Below, piece by piece: positions 27,545 to 36,337 of a stretch of DNA of 64,000 nucleotides. A model generated the notes under the pieces. The model had not been told where the DNA came from. It saw only the letters and a program-made list of their open reading frames with translations, and did no database searches. How positions within the stretch are numbered: position 1 is the first letter of the stretch; each line of letters opens with the position of its first letter. The position numbers were made by a program, and so were the translations under genes. Origin of the DNA: Anaerococcus porci (GTDB lineage: Bacteria; Bacillota; Clostridia; Tissierellales; Peptoniphilaceae); the NCBI RefSeq assembly GCF_009696575.1, contig NZ_VULQ01000006.1, positions 88,641 through 152,640 on the forward strand. Reading direction: 5' to 3'.

Positions 27545-27803
27545 CAAGTTAAAGCAATAAAAGCGTTGATGAGAAGAGTACATTTACTAAAGCTTAAAGC
27601 GAGTCCTGTAGAGTGTAAGAGGATAAGTGGAAGTCTATGGAAGAGAAACTTGGAGCTTATGGCCTAAGAAAAAAGCCATACGGGAACTCCCGATAAAGAG
27701 TTAGAGTATGTACGTACTTGATGAGGTCTATTTTGTGAAATATAGATGAAGATGGGTGGTATCACGAGTCCTTCGTCCCTTTGGGGTGAGGACTTTTTTA
27801 TTT
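27545..27803 (+). promoter_or_regulatory. T-box leader, probable Arg (AGA) specifier
   Basis: The leader shows AGTA, a GCGAG/GTGTAAGA stem I apex, CTTGGAGC at the base of stem I, the bulge GGGTGGTATCACG (27754-27766), and a terminator AGTCCT.../AGGACT with T6. The specifier reads AGA at 27644-27646 in the context GGAAG-AGA-A, nine bases before GAGC as in known T-boxes such as glyQS. It would switch on the transporter when arginyl-tRNA is scarce. The T-box is firm; the codon is inferred by position. Confidence 0.9.
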
Positions 27804-27840
27804 GCTTTAAACTGGAATATTAAAAAATAGGAGATATATT

Positions 27841-28635
27841 ATGAAAAACTTGAAGAAATTAATATTAGTTGGATTAGCAATAACAGTATTTGCATCTTGT
27901 GGATCAAAAGATAAGGAAAGTGCTTCAAATGACGCAAGCACAGATAAAAAGAATACATCATTAGTTAGTGATGGTGTACTTGATTTAGGAACAAGCGCTG
28001 ACTTTCCACCATACGAATTTTATGACGATAATAACAAAATTGTTGGAATTGATGCAGAAATAGCAGAAGCAGTTGGAAAAAAACTTGGAATGGAAGTCAA
28101 AATCCAAGATATGGAATTTGCAAATATAATTGCATCAATAGAATCAGGAAAACTTGATGGTGGTATATCTGGACTTTCTAAAACACCAGAGCGTGAGAAA
28201 AATGTAAACTTCTCAGATACTTATGCTAAGTCAGTTCAAAAAGTCTTGGTTAAAAAGGACTCAGGATATAAAAGCCCTGAAGATTTAAAAGGGAAGAAAA
28301 TTGGGACCCAATTAGGAACAACTGGTGAAGCTGTTTCTAAGGATGAATATGGTGAAGAAAATGTTCAATCTTTTAATAAAAACTCTGATGCAGTAGTTGC
28401 CCTAAATAGTGGAAAAATAGATGCAGTGGTTCTTGATGAACAAACCGTGAAAAAATTCGCAGAAGCTAATGAAGGACTTGAAGTATTAGAAAAGTCTCTT
28501 GCAGATGATGAATATGCTATAGCATTGGATAAGAAAAATGATAAACTTCTTGAAGAAGTAAATAAGGCCATAAAAGAGCTTAAAGAAGATGGAACTATTG
28601 ATAAGATTGTAAATAAATATATAGAAAGTAAGTAA
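27841..28635 (+). CDS. Amino-acid ABC transporter substrate-binding lipoprotein
   Basis: The 264-residue protein has a signal peptide with lipobox FASC (Cys20), so it is lipid-anchored outside the membrane. The SBP family 3 fold is seen in GTSADFPPYEFYDDNNKIVGIDAEIAE, GLSKTPEREKNVNFSD and KKIGTQLGTTGE, split by normal loops. Family members bind polar amino acids (Arg, Gln, His, Cys). The Arg-type T-box argues for arginine. The permease follows six bases later. Confidence 0.85.
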   Translation: MKNLKKLILVGLAITVFASCGSKDKESASNDASTDKKNTSLVSDGVLDLGTSADFPPYEFYDDNNKIVGIDAEIAEAVGKKLGMEVKIQDMEFANIIASIESGKLDGGISGLSKTPEREKNVNFSDTYAKSVQKVLVKKDSGYKSPEDLKGKKIGTQLGTTGEAVSKDEYGEENVQSFNKNSDAVVALNSGKIDAVVLDEQTVKKFAEANEGLEVLEKSLADDEYAIALDKKNDKLLEEVNKAIKELKEDGTIDKIVNKYIESK

Positions 28636-28641
28636 TAAAAC

Positions 28642-29340
28642 ATGATAGAAGCATTTCATAACAGCTTAATAAAGGATAGTAACTACAACTATCTACTTGA
28701 TGGTCTAAAAACTACCCTTATTGTAACAATAGTATCCCTATTTTTTTCTTTAATAATAGGGATGCTCATTGCTATTGTAAAAGATTATGATAAGAATATA
28801 GACCCTAAAGATAAGTCCTTTAAAGCCATCTTTATAAAAATATTAGCTAGAATATTCAATATTTTTGTAACTATAGTAAGAGGAACACCATCAACTATAC
28901 AACTTCTTATAGTATTTAATGTAATTTTGGTAAATGCTGAGTCACTTTTGCTTGTGGCGATAGTTACTTTTTCAATAAACTCAGCAGCTTATATGTCAGA
29001 AGTTTTTAGAGGTGGTATTAATTCAGTAGATAAAGGTGAAATAGAAGCAGCAAGAAGTTTAGGCTTATCTTATGATAAGACAATGAAGCTTGTAGTCATA
29101 CCCCAAGCTTTTAAAAATGCATTACCTGCTTTAGGAAATGAAGTTATTACCTTATTTAAAGAAACATCAATTTCAGGATTTATTGGTCTAGTAGACCTTA
29201 CTAGGGGAGCGGGAATAATTATATCAAGGACATTTTCTGCAGCAATACCTTATTTTGTAGCAGCCCTTATATATTTACTAATTGTACTAATTCTAGAGAA
29301 GATATTTAATAAGATAGAGGAGAATTTAGCCCATGCTTAA
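28642..29340 (+). CDS. Amino-acid ABC transporter permease (HisM/GlnP family)
   Basis: The 232-residue membrane protein has about five hydrophobic segments and the ABC coupling loop [22 protein letters not shown] (about 138-159). The cytoplasmic insert [15 protein letters not shown] lies between the first helices. It would form a homodimer and work with the neighbouring lipoprotein and ATPase. The end overlaps the ATPase gene by 8 bp. Confidence 0.85.
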   Translation: MIEAFHNSLIKDSNYNYLLDGLKTTLIVTIVSLFFSLIIGMLIAIVKDYDKNIDPKDKSFKAIFIKILARIFNIFVTIVRGTPSTIQLLIVFNVILVNAESLLLVAIVTFSINSAAYMSEVFRGGINSVDKGEIEAARSLGLSYDKTMKLVVIPQAFKNALPALGNEVITLFKETSISGFIGLVDLTRGAGIIISRTFSAAIPYFVAALIYLLIVLILEKIFNKIEENLAHA

Positions 29341-30052
29341 GGTAGAAAATCTAAGAAAGTCATTTAAAGACAAAGAGGTATTGAAAGGAATTAATTTAAC
29401 AATTGATAAGGGGGATATACTTGCTATAATTGGACCTTCGGGTTCAGGTAAGTCAACTCTATTAAGAAGCTTAAATAAGCTTGAAGAAAAATCATCTGGA
29501 AATATTTACTTTCATGATAAAAATATAGATGACTTAAATATAAATAAGCTAAGAGAAGAAATAGGAATGGTATTTCAACAATTTAATCTTTTTTCAAATA
29601 TGAATATAATGGATAATCTCTTAGCTGCTCCTCTTAATACAGGAAAGATGAATAGAGAAAATGCAGAAAAGAAGGCATTAGAGCTTTTAGAAAAAATAGG
29701 CTTATCTGACAAGAAGAAATCTTATCCAGATGAACTTTCAGGTGGTCAAAAACAAAGAGTTGCTATAATAAGAGCCCTTATGATGGAACCAGAATTAATG
29801 CTTTTTGATGAACCAACAAGTGCGCTCGATCCAGAAATGGTAAAGGATGTACTTGATCTTATGAAAGATTTGGCAGAAGAGGGGATGACTATGGCTATAG
29901 TTACACATGAGATGGAATTTGCCAAGGAAGTTTCAAATAAAATCATCATAATGGATGATGGTGAAATCGTAGAAAAAAGTAAAAATCCAAAAGAATTCTT
30001 CAATAATCCAAAAGAAGATAGGTCTAAGGAATTCTTATCAAAAGTCCTATAA
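29333..30052 (+). CDS. Amino-acid ABC transporter ATPase (GlnQ/HisP family)
   Basis: The 239-residue ATPase has Walker [11 protein letters not shown]-loop FQQFNLF, signature LSGGQKQR, Walker [14 protein letters not shown] and the His loop [11 protein letters not shown]. These are the standard polar amino-acid transporter forms. It powers uptake through the preceding permease. It ends the T-box operon at a clear terminator. Confidence 0.9.
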   Translation: MLKVENLRKSFKDKEVLKGINLTIDKGDILAIIGPSGSGKSTLLRSLNKLEEKSSGNIYFHDKNIDDLNINKLREEIGMVFQQFNLFSNMNIMDNLLAAPLNTGKMNRENAEKKALELLEKIGLSDKKKSYPDELSGGQKQRVAIIRALMMEPELMLFDEPTSALDPEMVKDVLDLMKDLAEEGMTMAIVTHEMEFAKEVSNKIIIMDDGEIVEKSKNPKEFFNNPKEDRSKEFLSKVL

Positions 30053-30079
30053 AGGAGAGGAAAAAATCCTCTTTTTTAT
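30053..30079 (+). terminator. Terminator of the ABC transporter operon
   Basis: AGAGGA/TCCTCT stem with an A-rich loop followed by T6. The tRNA promoter begins right after it. Confidence 0.8.
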
Positions 30080-30108
30080 TTGACAAAATATAAGAATTAT
30101 TGTATTAT
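30080..30108 (+). promoter_or_regulatory. Promoter of tRNA-Leu
   Basis: TTGACA (30080-30085), 17-bp spacer, TATTAT (30103-30108), 14 bp before the mature tRNA end. Confidence 0.8.
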
Positions 30109-30121
30109 ATAAAAGTAATTC

Positions 30122-30211
30122 GCAGGATTGGCGGAATTGGCAGACGCGCAAGACTAAGGATCTTGTGTCCGATTTTAGGACGTGGAAGTTCAAGTCTTCT
30201 ATCCTGCACCA
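30122..30211 (+). tRNA. tRNA-Leu, anticodon AAG, CCA encoded
   Basis: The acceptor arms GCAGGAT/ATCCTGC pair fully, the D-arm is GGC...GC-like, and the anticodon stem CAAGA/TCTTG encloses CTAAGGA, giving anticodon AAG (30156-30158). A long variable arm GTCC...GGAC marks a class II tRNA (Leu/Ser), and the T-arm has TTCAAGT. The discriminator A and CCA are encoded. An A at position 34 is unusual for bacterial leucine tRNAs and would need deamination to inosine or unusual wobble. Confidence 0.9.
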
Positions 30212-30212
30212 T

Positions 30213-30255
30213 ATTAAAAAAAGAGGGATGTTTTATAGACATTTCTTTTTTTTAT
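30213..30255 (+). terminator. Terminator after tRNA-Leu
   Basis: AAAGAGGGATGT/ACATTTCTTT arms with a 7-nt loop are followed by a long T-run. The stretch from here to 30500 is very AT-rich with no gene. Confidence 0.7.
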
Positions 30256-30502
30256 TTAAAATTTTATAGTATTTAATATCTATTTTTAACAGCATAATTT
30301 TTGAAAATTAAATTTTCTTATAATTTATTTGATAAAAGTAAACAAGTAAATACTTATCAAATAAAAAATGTTTTATTTGAATTTTTTAAATATCTTTCTA
30401 AAAGTTTTATAAAATTTTAGAAATTTGCAAGTCTTTAACATTCTCAAATCAAGGTATATAAGTTTAAGCTTATGGATTATATGATAAAGTTATAATTTTA
30501 CA

Positions 30503-30560
30503 TGTAAAAACGTTTACAATATAATAATATTTGTAAACATTGGGTCTTATTTATTATAAT
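30503..30560 (+). promoter_or_regulatory. Control region of the aspartate operon with TGTAAA half-sites
   Basis: TGTAAA (30503-30508), TTTACA (30513-30518) and TGTAAA (30532-30537) form two overlapping inverted pairs. A TATAAT at 30555-30560, 17 bp after the last half-site, is the likely -10. The operator could bind the operon's LysR protein or a CcpA-like repressor; the central spacing (4 bp) does not fit a standard cre. Confidence 0.5.
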
Positions 30561-30575
30561 CGAATGGAGGATAAA

Positions 30576-31994
30576 ATGACTAGGTTTCGTAGAGAACATG
30601 ATTCAGTAGGTGAGATGGATATTTTAGAAAATGCTTATTATGGTGCCAATTCCAAAAGAGCAGAAGAAAATTTTCCTATAACAGGGCTTAAAGCTGATGA
30701 TAAGTTTTTAGATGCTTTAATTGAAGTGAAAAAAGCTTGTGCTATAGAAAATGAAAAGCTTGATTTGATAACAACTGAGCAAAAGGATGCTATTTTGTAT
30801 GCGTGCGACAAGCTTTTAGATGGAGAATATAGAGATAATTTTATAGTTGATCCTATTCAAGGCGGTGCTGGAACAAGCTATAATATGAATGCTAATGAAA
30901 TTATTGCAAACATTGCAAATGAAAAACTTGGAGGAAGACTTGGTGTATATGACATGGTTCATCCAAATGATGATGTCAACAAGGGTCAATCTACTAATGA
31001 TGTTATTCCAACAAGTGGAAAAATTGCACTTATTAGATATTTTATTGAATTAAAAGATGAGTGTGAAAATCTTTTAGCATCTTTAGAAAAAAAGTCTGAA
31101 GAATTTAAAGATGTTTATAAGATGGGTCGTACTCAATTACAAGATGCTGTTCCAATTAGTTTAGGGCAAGAATTTAACGCTTATAAATGTGCTATAAAAA
31201 GAGACTATAAGAGGATGGATAGTGCAATAAAAATCTTATCTTCAGTAAATCTTGGTGCTACTGCAATAGGAACAGGTCTTAATGCAGATAGTACTTATGT
31301 TAAAGAAATTGTAGGTGTTTTAAAAGAGATTACAGGACTTGATTTAAAACAAGCAGAAGACTTAGTAGATGGTACACAAAATCTTGATTCTTTTCTTTTT
31401 TCATCATCAATTCTCAAGACTTTTGCCACATCTCTTTCAAAGATTTCAAATGACTTAAGACTTATGTCATCAGGTCCTCAAACTGGTATAGGTGATATAA
31501 ACCTACCTGTAAGACAAGCAGGTTCATCTATTATGCCAGGTAAGGTAAATCCAGTTATACCAGAGGTGGTAAATCAAGTTGCTTTTGCAGCTATAGGTAA
31601 TGACACCACTGTAACAATGGCAGTAGAAGCAGGTCAACTTGAATTAAATGCCTTTGAACCAGTTATATTTTACAAACTTTTCGAATCTTTAAGAGCCTTA
31701 AAAGGAGCAATCTATACACTTAGAGTAAATTGCATTGATGGTATTACAGCCAATAAAGAAAAACTTCAAGATGAGGTAGAAAAATGTATAGGACTTGTAA
31801 CAGCCCTCGCACCTCATATAGGTTATGAAAAATCAAGTGAACTAGCCCACAAAGCTCAAGATACAGGTAAAACTATAAGAGCGCTTGTATTAGAAGAAGG
31901 ACTTATTTCTGAAGATGAACTTGATAAGATGCTTGACTTTAAGAAAATGATTACACCTGGAATCTTGGAAGAGGATCAATTAAATGAAAAATAA
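30576..31994 (+). CDS. aspA: Aspartate ammonia-lyase (aspartase)
   Basis: Aspartase deaminates L-aspartate to fumarate and ammonia. The 472-residue protein opens with FRREHDSVGEMDI, has GGAGTSYNMNANEIIANIA typical of aspartase rather than fumarase (GSGTQTNMN), and the flexible-loop signature GSSIMPGKVNP. The start at 30576 follows GGAGG; an upstream frame to 30540 overlaps the promoter. It is the first gene of the aspartate operon. Confidence 0.9.
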   Translation: MTRFRREHDSVGEMDILENAYYGANSKRAEENFPITGLKADDKFLDALIEVKKACAIENEKLDLITTEQKDAILYACDKLLDGEYRDNFIVDPIQGGAGTSYNMNANEIIANIANEKLGGRLGVYDMVHPNDDVNKGQSTNDVIPTSGKIALIRYFIELKDECENLLASLEKKSEEFKDVYKMGRTQLQDAVPISLGQEFNAYKCAIKRDYKRMDSAIKILSSVNLGATAIGTGLNADSTYVKEIVGVLKEITGLDLKQAEDLVDGTQNLDSFLFSSSILKTFATSLSKISNDLRLMSSGPQTGIGDINLPVRQAGSSIMPGKVNPVIPEVVNQVAFAAIGNDTTVTMAVEAGQLELNAFEPVIFYKLFESLRALKGAIYTLRVNCIDGITANKEKLQDEVEKCIGLVTALAPHIGYEKSSELAHKAQDTGKTIRALVLEEGLISEDELDKMLDFKKMITPGILEEDQLNEK

Positions 31995-32009
31995 TTTTTG
32001 GAGGATGAT

Positions 32010-33308
32010 ATGACTGAAAAAAAGAAAATGAGCCCCACTAAAAAAATACTTTTATCTATGCTCATAGGACTTGTAGTAGGTATAGGACTACATTATATAA
32101 TTCCTGATGGATTTTTTAAACAATCAGTTTTAATAGATGGGGTATTTTACCTATTTGGACAAGGCTTTGTTAGATTATTACAAATGCTTGTAGTACCACT
32201 TGTATTCTTCTCGATAGGTACAGGCGTAATGCAAATGAGGGATATTTCCCAATTTGGTAGGGTGGCTATAAGAACCTTAGTTTTATATTTGATTACAACA
32301 GCATTGTCTGTAGCAGTTGCTTTATTTTTAGCAAAAATGTTAAAACCAGGTGTCGGAATGAATCTTGTAGAAGCTGCAAATTCATCAACCCCTGCAGCTG
32401 ATGCTGAAAAGGCACCAACCCTAATTGAAACTATAGTAAATATAATTCCTAAAAACCCAATAGAAGCACTTGCAAATGGTAATATGCTTCAAGTAATATT
32501 TTGGGCATTTATTACAGGTATAATAGTAGGAAGATTTGGAGAAGAGTTAAAACCATTAGAAGATTTAATGGAAGCAGGAAATGACTTTATGATGAAGGTA
32601 ACTGCTCTTGTAATGAAGGCAGCACCTATTGGCGTATTTGCTCTTATAGCAAGAACTTTTACAGACATAGGGCTTGGAATAGTAGGACCACTACTAACTT
32701 TCTTAGCGTCAGTTTTAGGTTCAATGGTGATAGTAATACTTCTTGCCTACTTACCGCTTATAGTTCTTACATCAAAGTCAAGTCCGATGCATTTTTTAAA
32801 GAAGGTATTTCCAGTTTATACTTTTGCCTTCTCATCAGCATCATCAAATGCAACCATACCGCTAACTTTATCATCATGTGATACTCTTGGTATACCTCGT
32901 GAGATATCATCATTTACAATCCCATTAGGTGCTACTATAAACATGAATGGTACAGCAATTTATCAAGGTTGTGCGGTTATATTTATAGCAAATGCTTATG
33001 GTATAGACTTAACTTTCGGTAACCTTGTAACAGTTGTTTTAACTGCTGTTTTATCATCAATTGGTACAGCAGGAGTTCCAGGAAGTGGTATGATTATGCT
33101 TTCAATGGTTTTATCATCAGTAGGACTTCCAGTTGAAGGTGTAAGTCTTATTATGAGTGTTGAAAGAATAGTAGATATGTTTAGAACAGCTCTAAATGTA
33201 ACAGGTGACGTTGTTGCAACATTTATATCAGCAACACAAGAGAGATTACTTGATAAAGAAAGATATTTATCAGATGAAAAACCAATTATGGAAGAAGTAG
33301 GTTTATAG
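32010..33308 (+). CDS. Dicarboxylate/amino-acid:cation symporter (DAACS family)
   Basis: The 432-residue membrane protein is of the GltP/DctA/SstT fold: eight membrane helices with re-entrant hairpins, the serine-rich hairpin FSSASSNATIPLTL, the NMNGTAIY motif and GTAGVPGSGMIM. It would import aspartate, glutamate or C4-dicarboxylates with Na+ or H+. The ATG at 32010 follows GGAGG. Its place after aspartase points to aspartate, as inference. Confidence 0.9.
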   Translation: MTEKKKMSPTKKILLSMLIGLVVGIGLHYIIPDGFFKQSVLIDGVFYLFGQGFVRLLQMLVVPLVFFSIGTGVMQMRDISQFGRVAIRTLVLYLITTALSVAVALFLAKMLKPGVGMNLVEAANSSTPAADAEKAPTLIETIVNIIPKNPIEALANGNMLQVIFWAFITGIIVGRFGEELKPLEDLMEAGNDFMMKVTALVMKAAPIGVFALIARTFTDIGLGIVGPLLTFLASVLGSMVIVILLAYLPLIVLTSKSSPMHFLKKVFPVYTFAFSSASSNATIPLTLSSCDTLGIPREISSFTIPLGATINMNGTAIYQGCAVIFIANAYGIDLTFGNLVTVVLTAVLSSIGTAGVPGSGMIMLSMVLSSVGLPVEGVSLIMSVERIVDMFRTALNVTGDVVATFISATQERLLDKERYLSDEKPIMEEVGL

Positions 33309-33315
33309 GTGCTTT

Positions 33316-34032
33316 ATGAGAGATTTTTTTGTAATATTGGGAGGCATGGGAACATTGGCTACAACCAATTTTCTTAATGATTTAAATAAGGCTTACAGAC
33401 CAGATTCTGACCAAGAGTACCTAAACTATATTGTTTTAAATCATGCGACTATACCAGATAGGACATCTTTTATTTTAAAAAAGTCTAAGGAGAATCCGCT
33501 TGAATATTTAAAAGAAGATATAGAAAGTGTGGATAAACTTAATCCTGATTTTTATGTAATAACTTGTAATACAGCACATTTTTTCTATGATGATTTACAA
33601 AAACTTACAAAAAAGCCAATTATAAATATGATTGAGCTTGTAGAAAAAAAACTTAAAGAACTTGGCAAGGATAAGACAATAGGACTTTTTGCAACAGAAG
33701 GAAGTATAAAGTCTGGCTTATTTAATGAAGTGATTGAAAAATCCAAGCAAAAGGTATTAAAATCATCAAATGAGCTTCAGGAGATGGTTAATACTTGTAT
33801 TTATAAGGATGTTAAGGAAAATGGTACTGTCAATTTTGAAAGATATCACAAAACATTAGAAAAAATGATGGAAGAGGGAGCAGACTATATCATTATAGGT
33901 TGTACTGAGGCAAGTTTTATAAATAGTGAGGATGAAAAAAGAGATAAGTATCCACTTATAGATAGTGAAAAAGAATTAGTAAAGGAAAGTTTAAGGCTAG
34001 GGCTTAAGCTTCAGAAAAATATAGAAATATAG
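33316..34032 (+). CDS. Aspartate/glutamate racemase family protein
   Basis: The 238-residue protein has the two catalytic cysteines of the family: Cys84 in VITCNTAH and Cys196 in IIIGCTEAS, with GGMGTLAT at the N-terminus. These cofactor-free enzymes interconvert L- and D-aspartate or glutamate. In this operon it most likely converts D-aspartate to the L-form used by aspartase. It is seven bases after the symporter gene. Confidence 0.85.
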   Translation: MRDFFVILGGMGTLATTNFLNDLNKAYRPDSDQEYLNYIVLNHATIPDRTSFILKKSKENPLEYLKEDIESVDKLNPDFYVITCNTAHFFYDDLQKLTKKPIINMIELVEKKLKELGKDKTIGLFATEGSIKSGLFNEVIEKSKQKVLKSSNELQEMVNTCIYKDVKENGTVNFERYHKTLEKMMEEGADYIIIGCTEASFINSEDEKRDKYPLIDSEKELVKESLRLGLKLQKNIEI

Positions 34033-34040
34033 GAGATATT

Positions 34041-34955
34041 ATGTCAGATAGGGACTTAGAATATATATCCACGATTTTAGAGTATGGTTCTATAACAAAG
34101 GCTTCTGAGAAAATTTATATATCCCAATCAGCCTTAAGTCAGTATATAATAAGGCTTGAGAATAGGCTTGGGATTGAGATTTTTAATAGGGATTATAAGC
34201 CAATAAGACTGACTGAAGCAGGTGAGATTTATAAAAAGTCCCTTGAAGAAATAGAAAAATTAAAAGAAGATACACTATTAAAAATTGAAGAGGTAAATAA
34301 GCTTAAGATAGGAAATATTAAAGTGGGATCAACTGATTATCAAAGTTACTATTTCCTATCCAAAGTCTTAAAAGATTTCAATGAAAATTATCCAGGTATA
34401 AGGGTAAACTTAGTTGAGGCAAAGACGAGTGACTTAAATAACTTAGCCTTAAATGGTGAATGTGATTTTGCCATAACCTATGAAACTAATGAATATGAAG
34501 ATTTAAAAAGTATTAACCTTTATAGGGAAAATGTATATGTTGCAATCTCAAAGGATAATCCTTTGATTTCAAAGATTAATTTAAATAACAATAAAAAAAT
34601 CCATTCAATAGATGCAAAATTACTTATGGGTCAAAAAATAATAAGAATGAAAAAAGGGCAAAATTTACTGCTCCAATACCAGGAGCTTGATGAGTTTACA
34701 GAAAACACCCTAAAGACAATCCTTGAAACAGATTCTATTTTTATAGCCCAAAAGTGTGTAAGAGAAAATATAGGTCTTGCAATTCTTCCAGAATCCATGC
34801 TAAAAGAAGACTATAAAGAGGTTATTTATTTTAAATTAAAGGAGGGTTTATCTTCAAGGACAACTATGATAAACTATTCAGCTAATCATAAGTTAAGACC
34901 AATTGCTAAAATATTTATAAACATGTTAAAAGCTTATGCTAAAGAAGAATTTTGA
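34041..34955 (+). CDS. LysR-family transcriptional regulator
   Basis: The 304-residue protein has the N-terminal LysR helix-turn-helix (ITKASEKIYISQSALSQYI, RLENRLGIEIFNRD) and a periplasmic-binding-like effector domain from about residue 90 (KIGNIKVGSTDYQSYYF). It lies inside the operon rather than divergent, so autoregulation with the operon is expected. The inducer is probably aspartate, fumarate or malate, by context only. Confidence 0.85.
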   Translation: MSDRDLEYISTILEYGSITKASEKIYISQSALSQYIIRLENRLGIEIFNRDYKPIRLTEAGEIYKKSLEEIEKLKEDTLLKIEEVNKLKIGNIKVGSTDYQSYYFLSKVLKDFNENYPGIRVNLVEAKTSDLNNLALNGECDFAITYETNEYEDLKSINLYRENVYVAISKDNPLISKINLNNNKKIHSIDAKLLMGQKIIRMKKGQNLLLQYQELDEFTENTLKTILETDSIFIAQKCVRENIGLAILPESMLKEDYKEVIYFKLKEGLSSRTTMINYSANHKLRPIAKIFINMLKAYAKEEF

Positions 34956-34969
34956 ATTGAGGTAAAGAA

Positions 34970-36328
34970 ATGAAATACAGACAAGAAGAAGATTCTCTAG
35001 GTATAGTTAATGTTCCATCCAATCACTATTGGGGAGCACAGACAGAAAGATCTCTAGAAAATTTTCCTCAAGGTGTTGAAAAAATTCCACACTCTCAGAT
35101 AATGGCCATAGTTACAATAAAAAGGTCAGCAGCCATTGTAAATAATCTTGAGAAAAAATTAGATGATAAGAGAAGAGACTTGATTGTTAAAGCCTGTGAT
35201 AGAATTTTAAGTGGAGAATTTGATGATGAATTTCCACTTACGGTATGGCAAACAGGATCTGGTACTCAAACAAATATGAATGTAAATGAAGTAATAAGCC
35301 ACATTGCTAATGAAGATGAAAAACTTATTCACCCCAATGACCATGTAAACATGAGCCAAAGTTCAAATGATGTTTTTCCAACAGCCATGCATCTTTCAAC
35401 CTTAAAAAATTTATCGGAAAAACTCATAATAGAAGTTTCAAAAACTATTGATTGCTTTGATGATTTAATCAAAAAAAATGATAAGTTAATAAAAACAGGG
35501 AGAACCCATCTACAAGATGCAACTCCTATAAAACTATCTCAAGAAATTTCAGCTTGGAAGGTATGTCTACAAAGAAATTTAAAAGTTTTAAGGGAAGTAA
35601 AAGAAGAACTTAAGTATCTCGCTATAGGAGGTACAGCTGTAGGAACTGGAATAAATGCCAAAAAAGAATTTGGAGAGGAGATGGCAAAAGAGCTTTCAAA
35701 AATATATGATATGGATCTTAAATCAGATGAAAATAAATTCTTCCAACTTTCATCAAAATCAAGTCTTGTAAATGTTCACGGAGCTATAAAAGCATTGGCA
35801 ACAGATCTTTATAAGATTGCAAATGATATAAGATTTTTATCATGTGGACCAAGGTGTGGTATAGGTGAACTTGTAATACCATCTAACGAGCCGGGTTCAT
35901 CTATTATGCCAGGTAAGGTAAATCCAACCCAAGTTGAGTCTATTACCATGATATGTATAAAAGTTTTGGCAAACGATCTAGCAATTTCTATGGCAAATAC
36001 CCAAGGTCAATTACAATTAAATGCCTATATGCCTCTTATAATTCATTCAATGGATAACTCTATTACACTTCTTTCAAAATCTATCCATTGTTTTAGAGAA
36101 AAACTTCTAAGAAATCTTGTGGCAAATGAAGGAAAAATAAATGAAAATCTTGATAAATCACTTATGCTTGTAACAAGTCTTTCACCTAAAATAGGCTATG
36201 ATAAGGCAAGTGAGATTGCAAAATATGCCTTTAGTAAGAATCTTACTTTAAAAGAGGCAAATAAAGAACTAGCTTATTTAAGTGATGAAGAATTTGATAA
36301 GATAGTAAAACCTGAGAAAATGGTATAA
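34970..36328 (+). CDS. fumC: Class II fumarate hydratase
   Basis: It hydrates fumarate to malate without an Fe-S cluster. The 452 residues contain WGAQTERSLENFP, the fumarase-type GSGTQTNMNVNEVI and GSSIMPGKVNPTQ. This second member of the aspartase/fumarase superfamily in the operon differs from AspA exactly at the substrate motifs, so the two steps are distinct. AGGTAAAG precedes the start. Confidence 0.9.
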   Translation: MKYRQEEDSLGIVNVPSNHYWGAQTERSLENFPQGVEKIPHSQIMAIVTIKRSAAIVNNLEKKLDDKRRDLIVKACDRILSGEFDDEFPLTVWQTGSGTQTNMNVNEVISHIANEDEKLIHPNDHVNMSQSSNDVFPTAMHLSTLKNLSEKLIIEVSKTIDCFDDLIKKNDKLIKTGRTHLQDATPIKLSQEISAWKVCLQRNLKVLREVKEELKYLAIGGTAVGTGINAKKEFGEEMAKELSKIYDMDLKSDENKFFQLSSKSSLVNVHGAIKALATDLYKIANDIRFLSCGPRCGIGELVIPSNEPGSSIMPGKVNPTQVESITMICIKVLANDLAISMANTQGQLQLNAYMPLIIHSMDNSITLLSKSIHCFREKLLRNLVANEGKINENLDKSLMLVTSLSPKIGYDKASEIAKYAFSKNLTLKEANKELAYLSDEEFDKIVKPEKMV

Positions 36329-36337
36329 GGAGAAAAA

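Noticed and set aside
30503..30518. CcpA cre site
   Set aside because: The half-sites TGTAAA and TTTACA are separated by AACG (four bases) where a cre has two; kept only as an unassigned operator.
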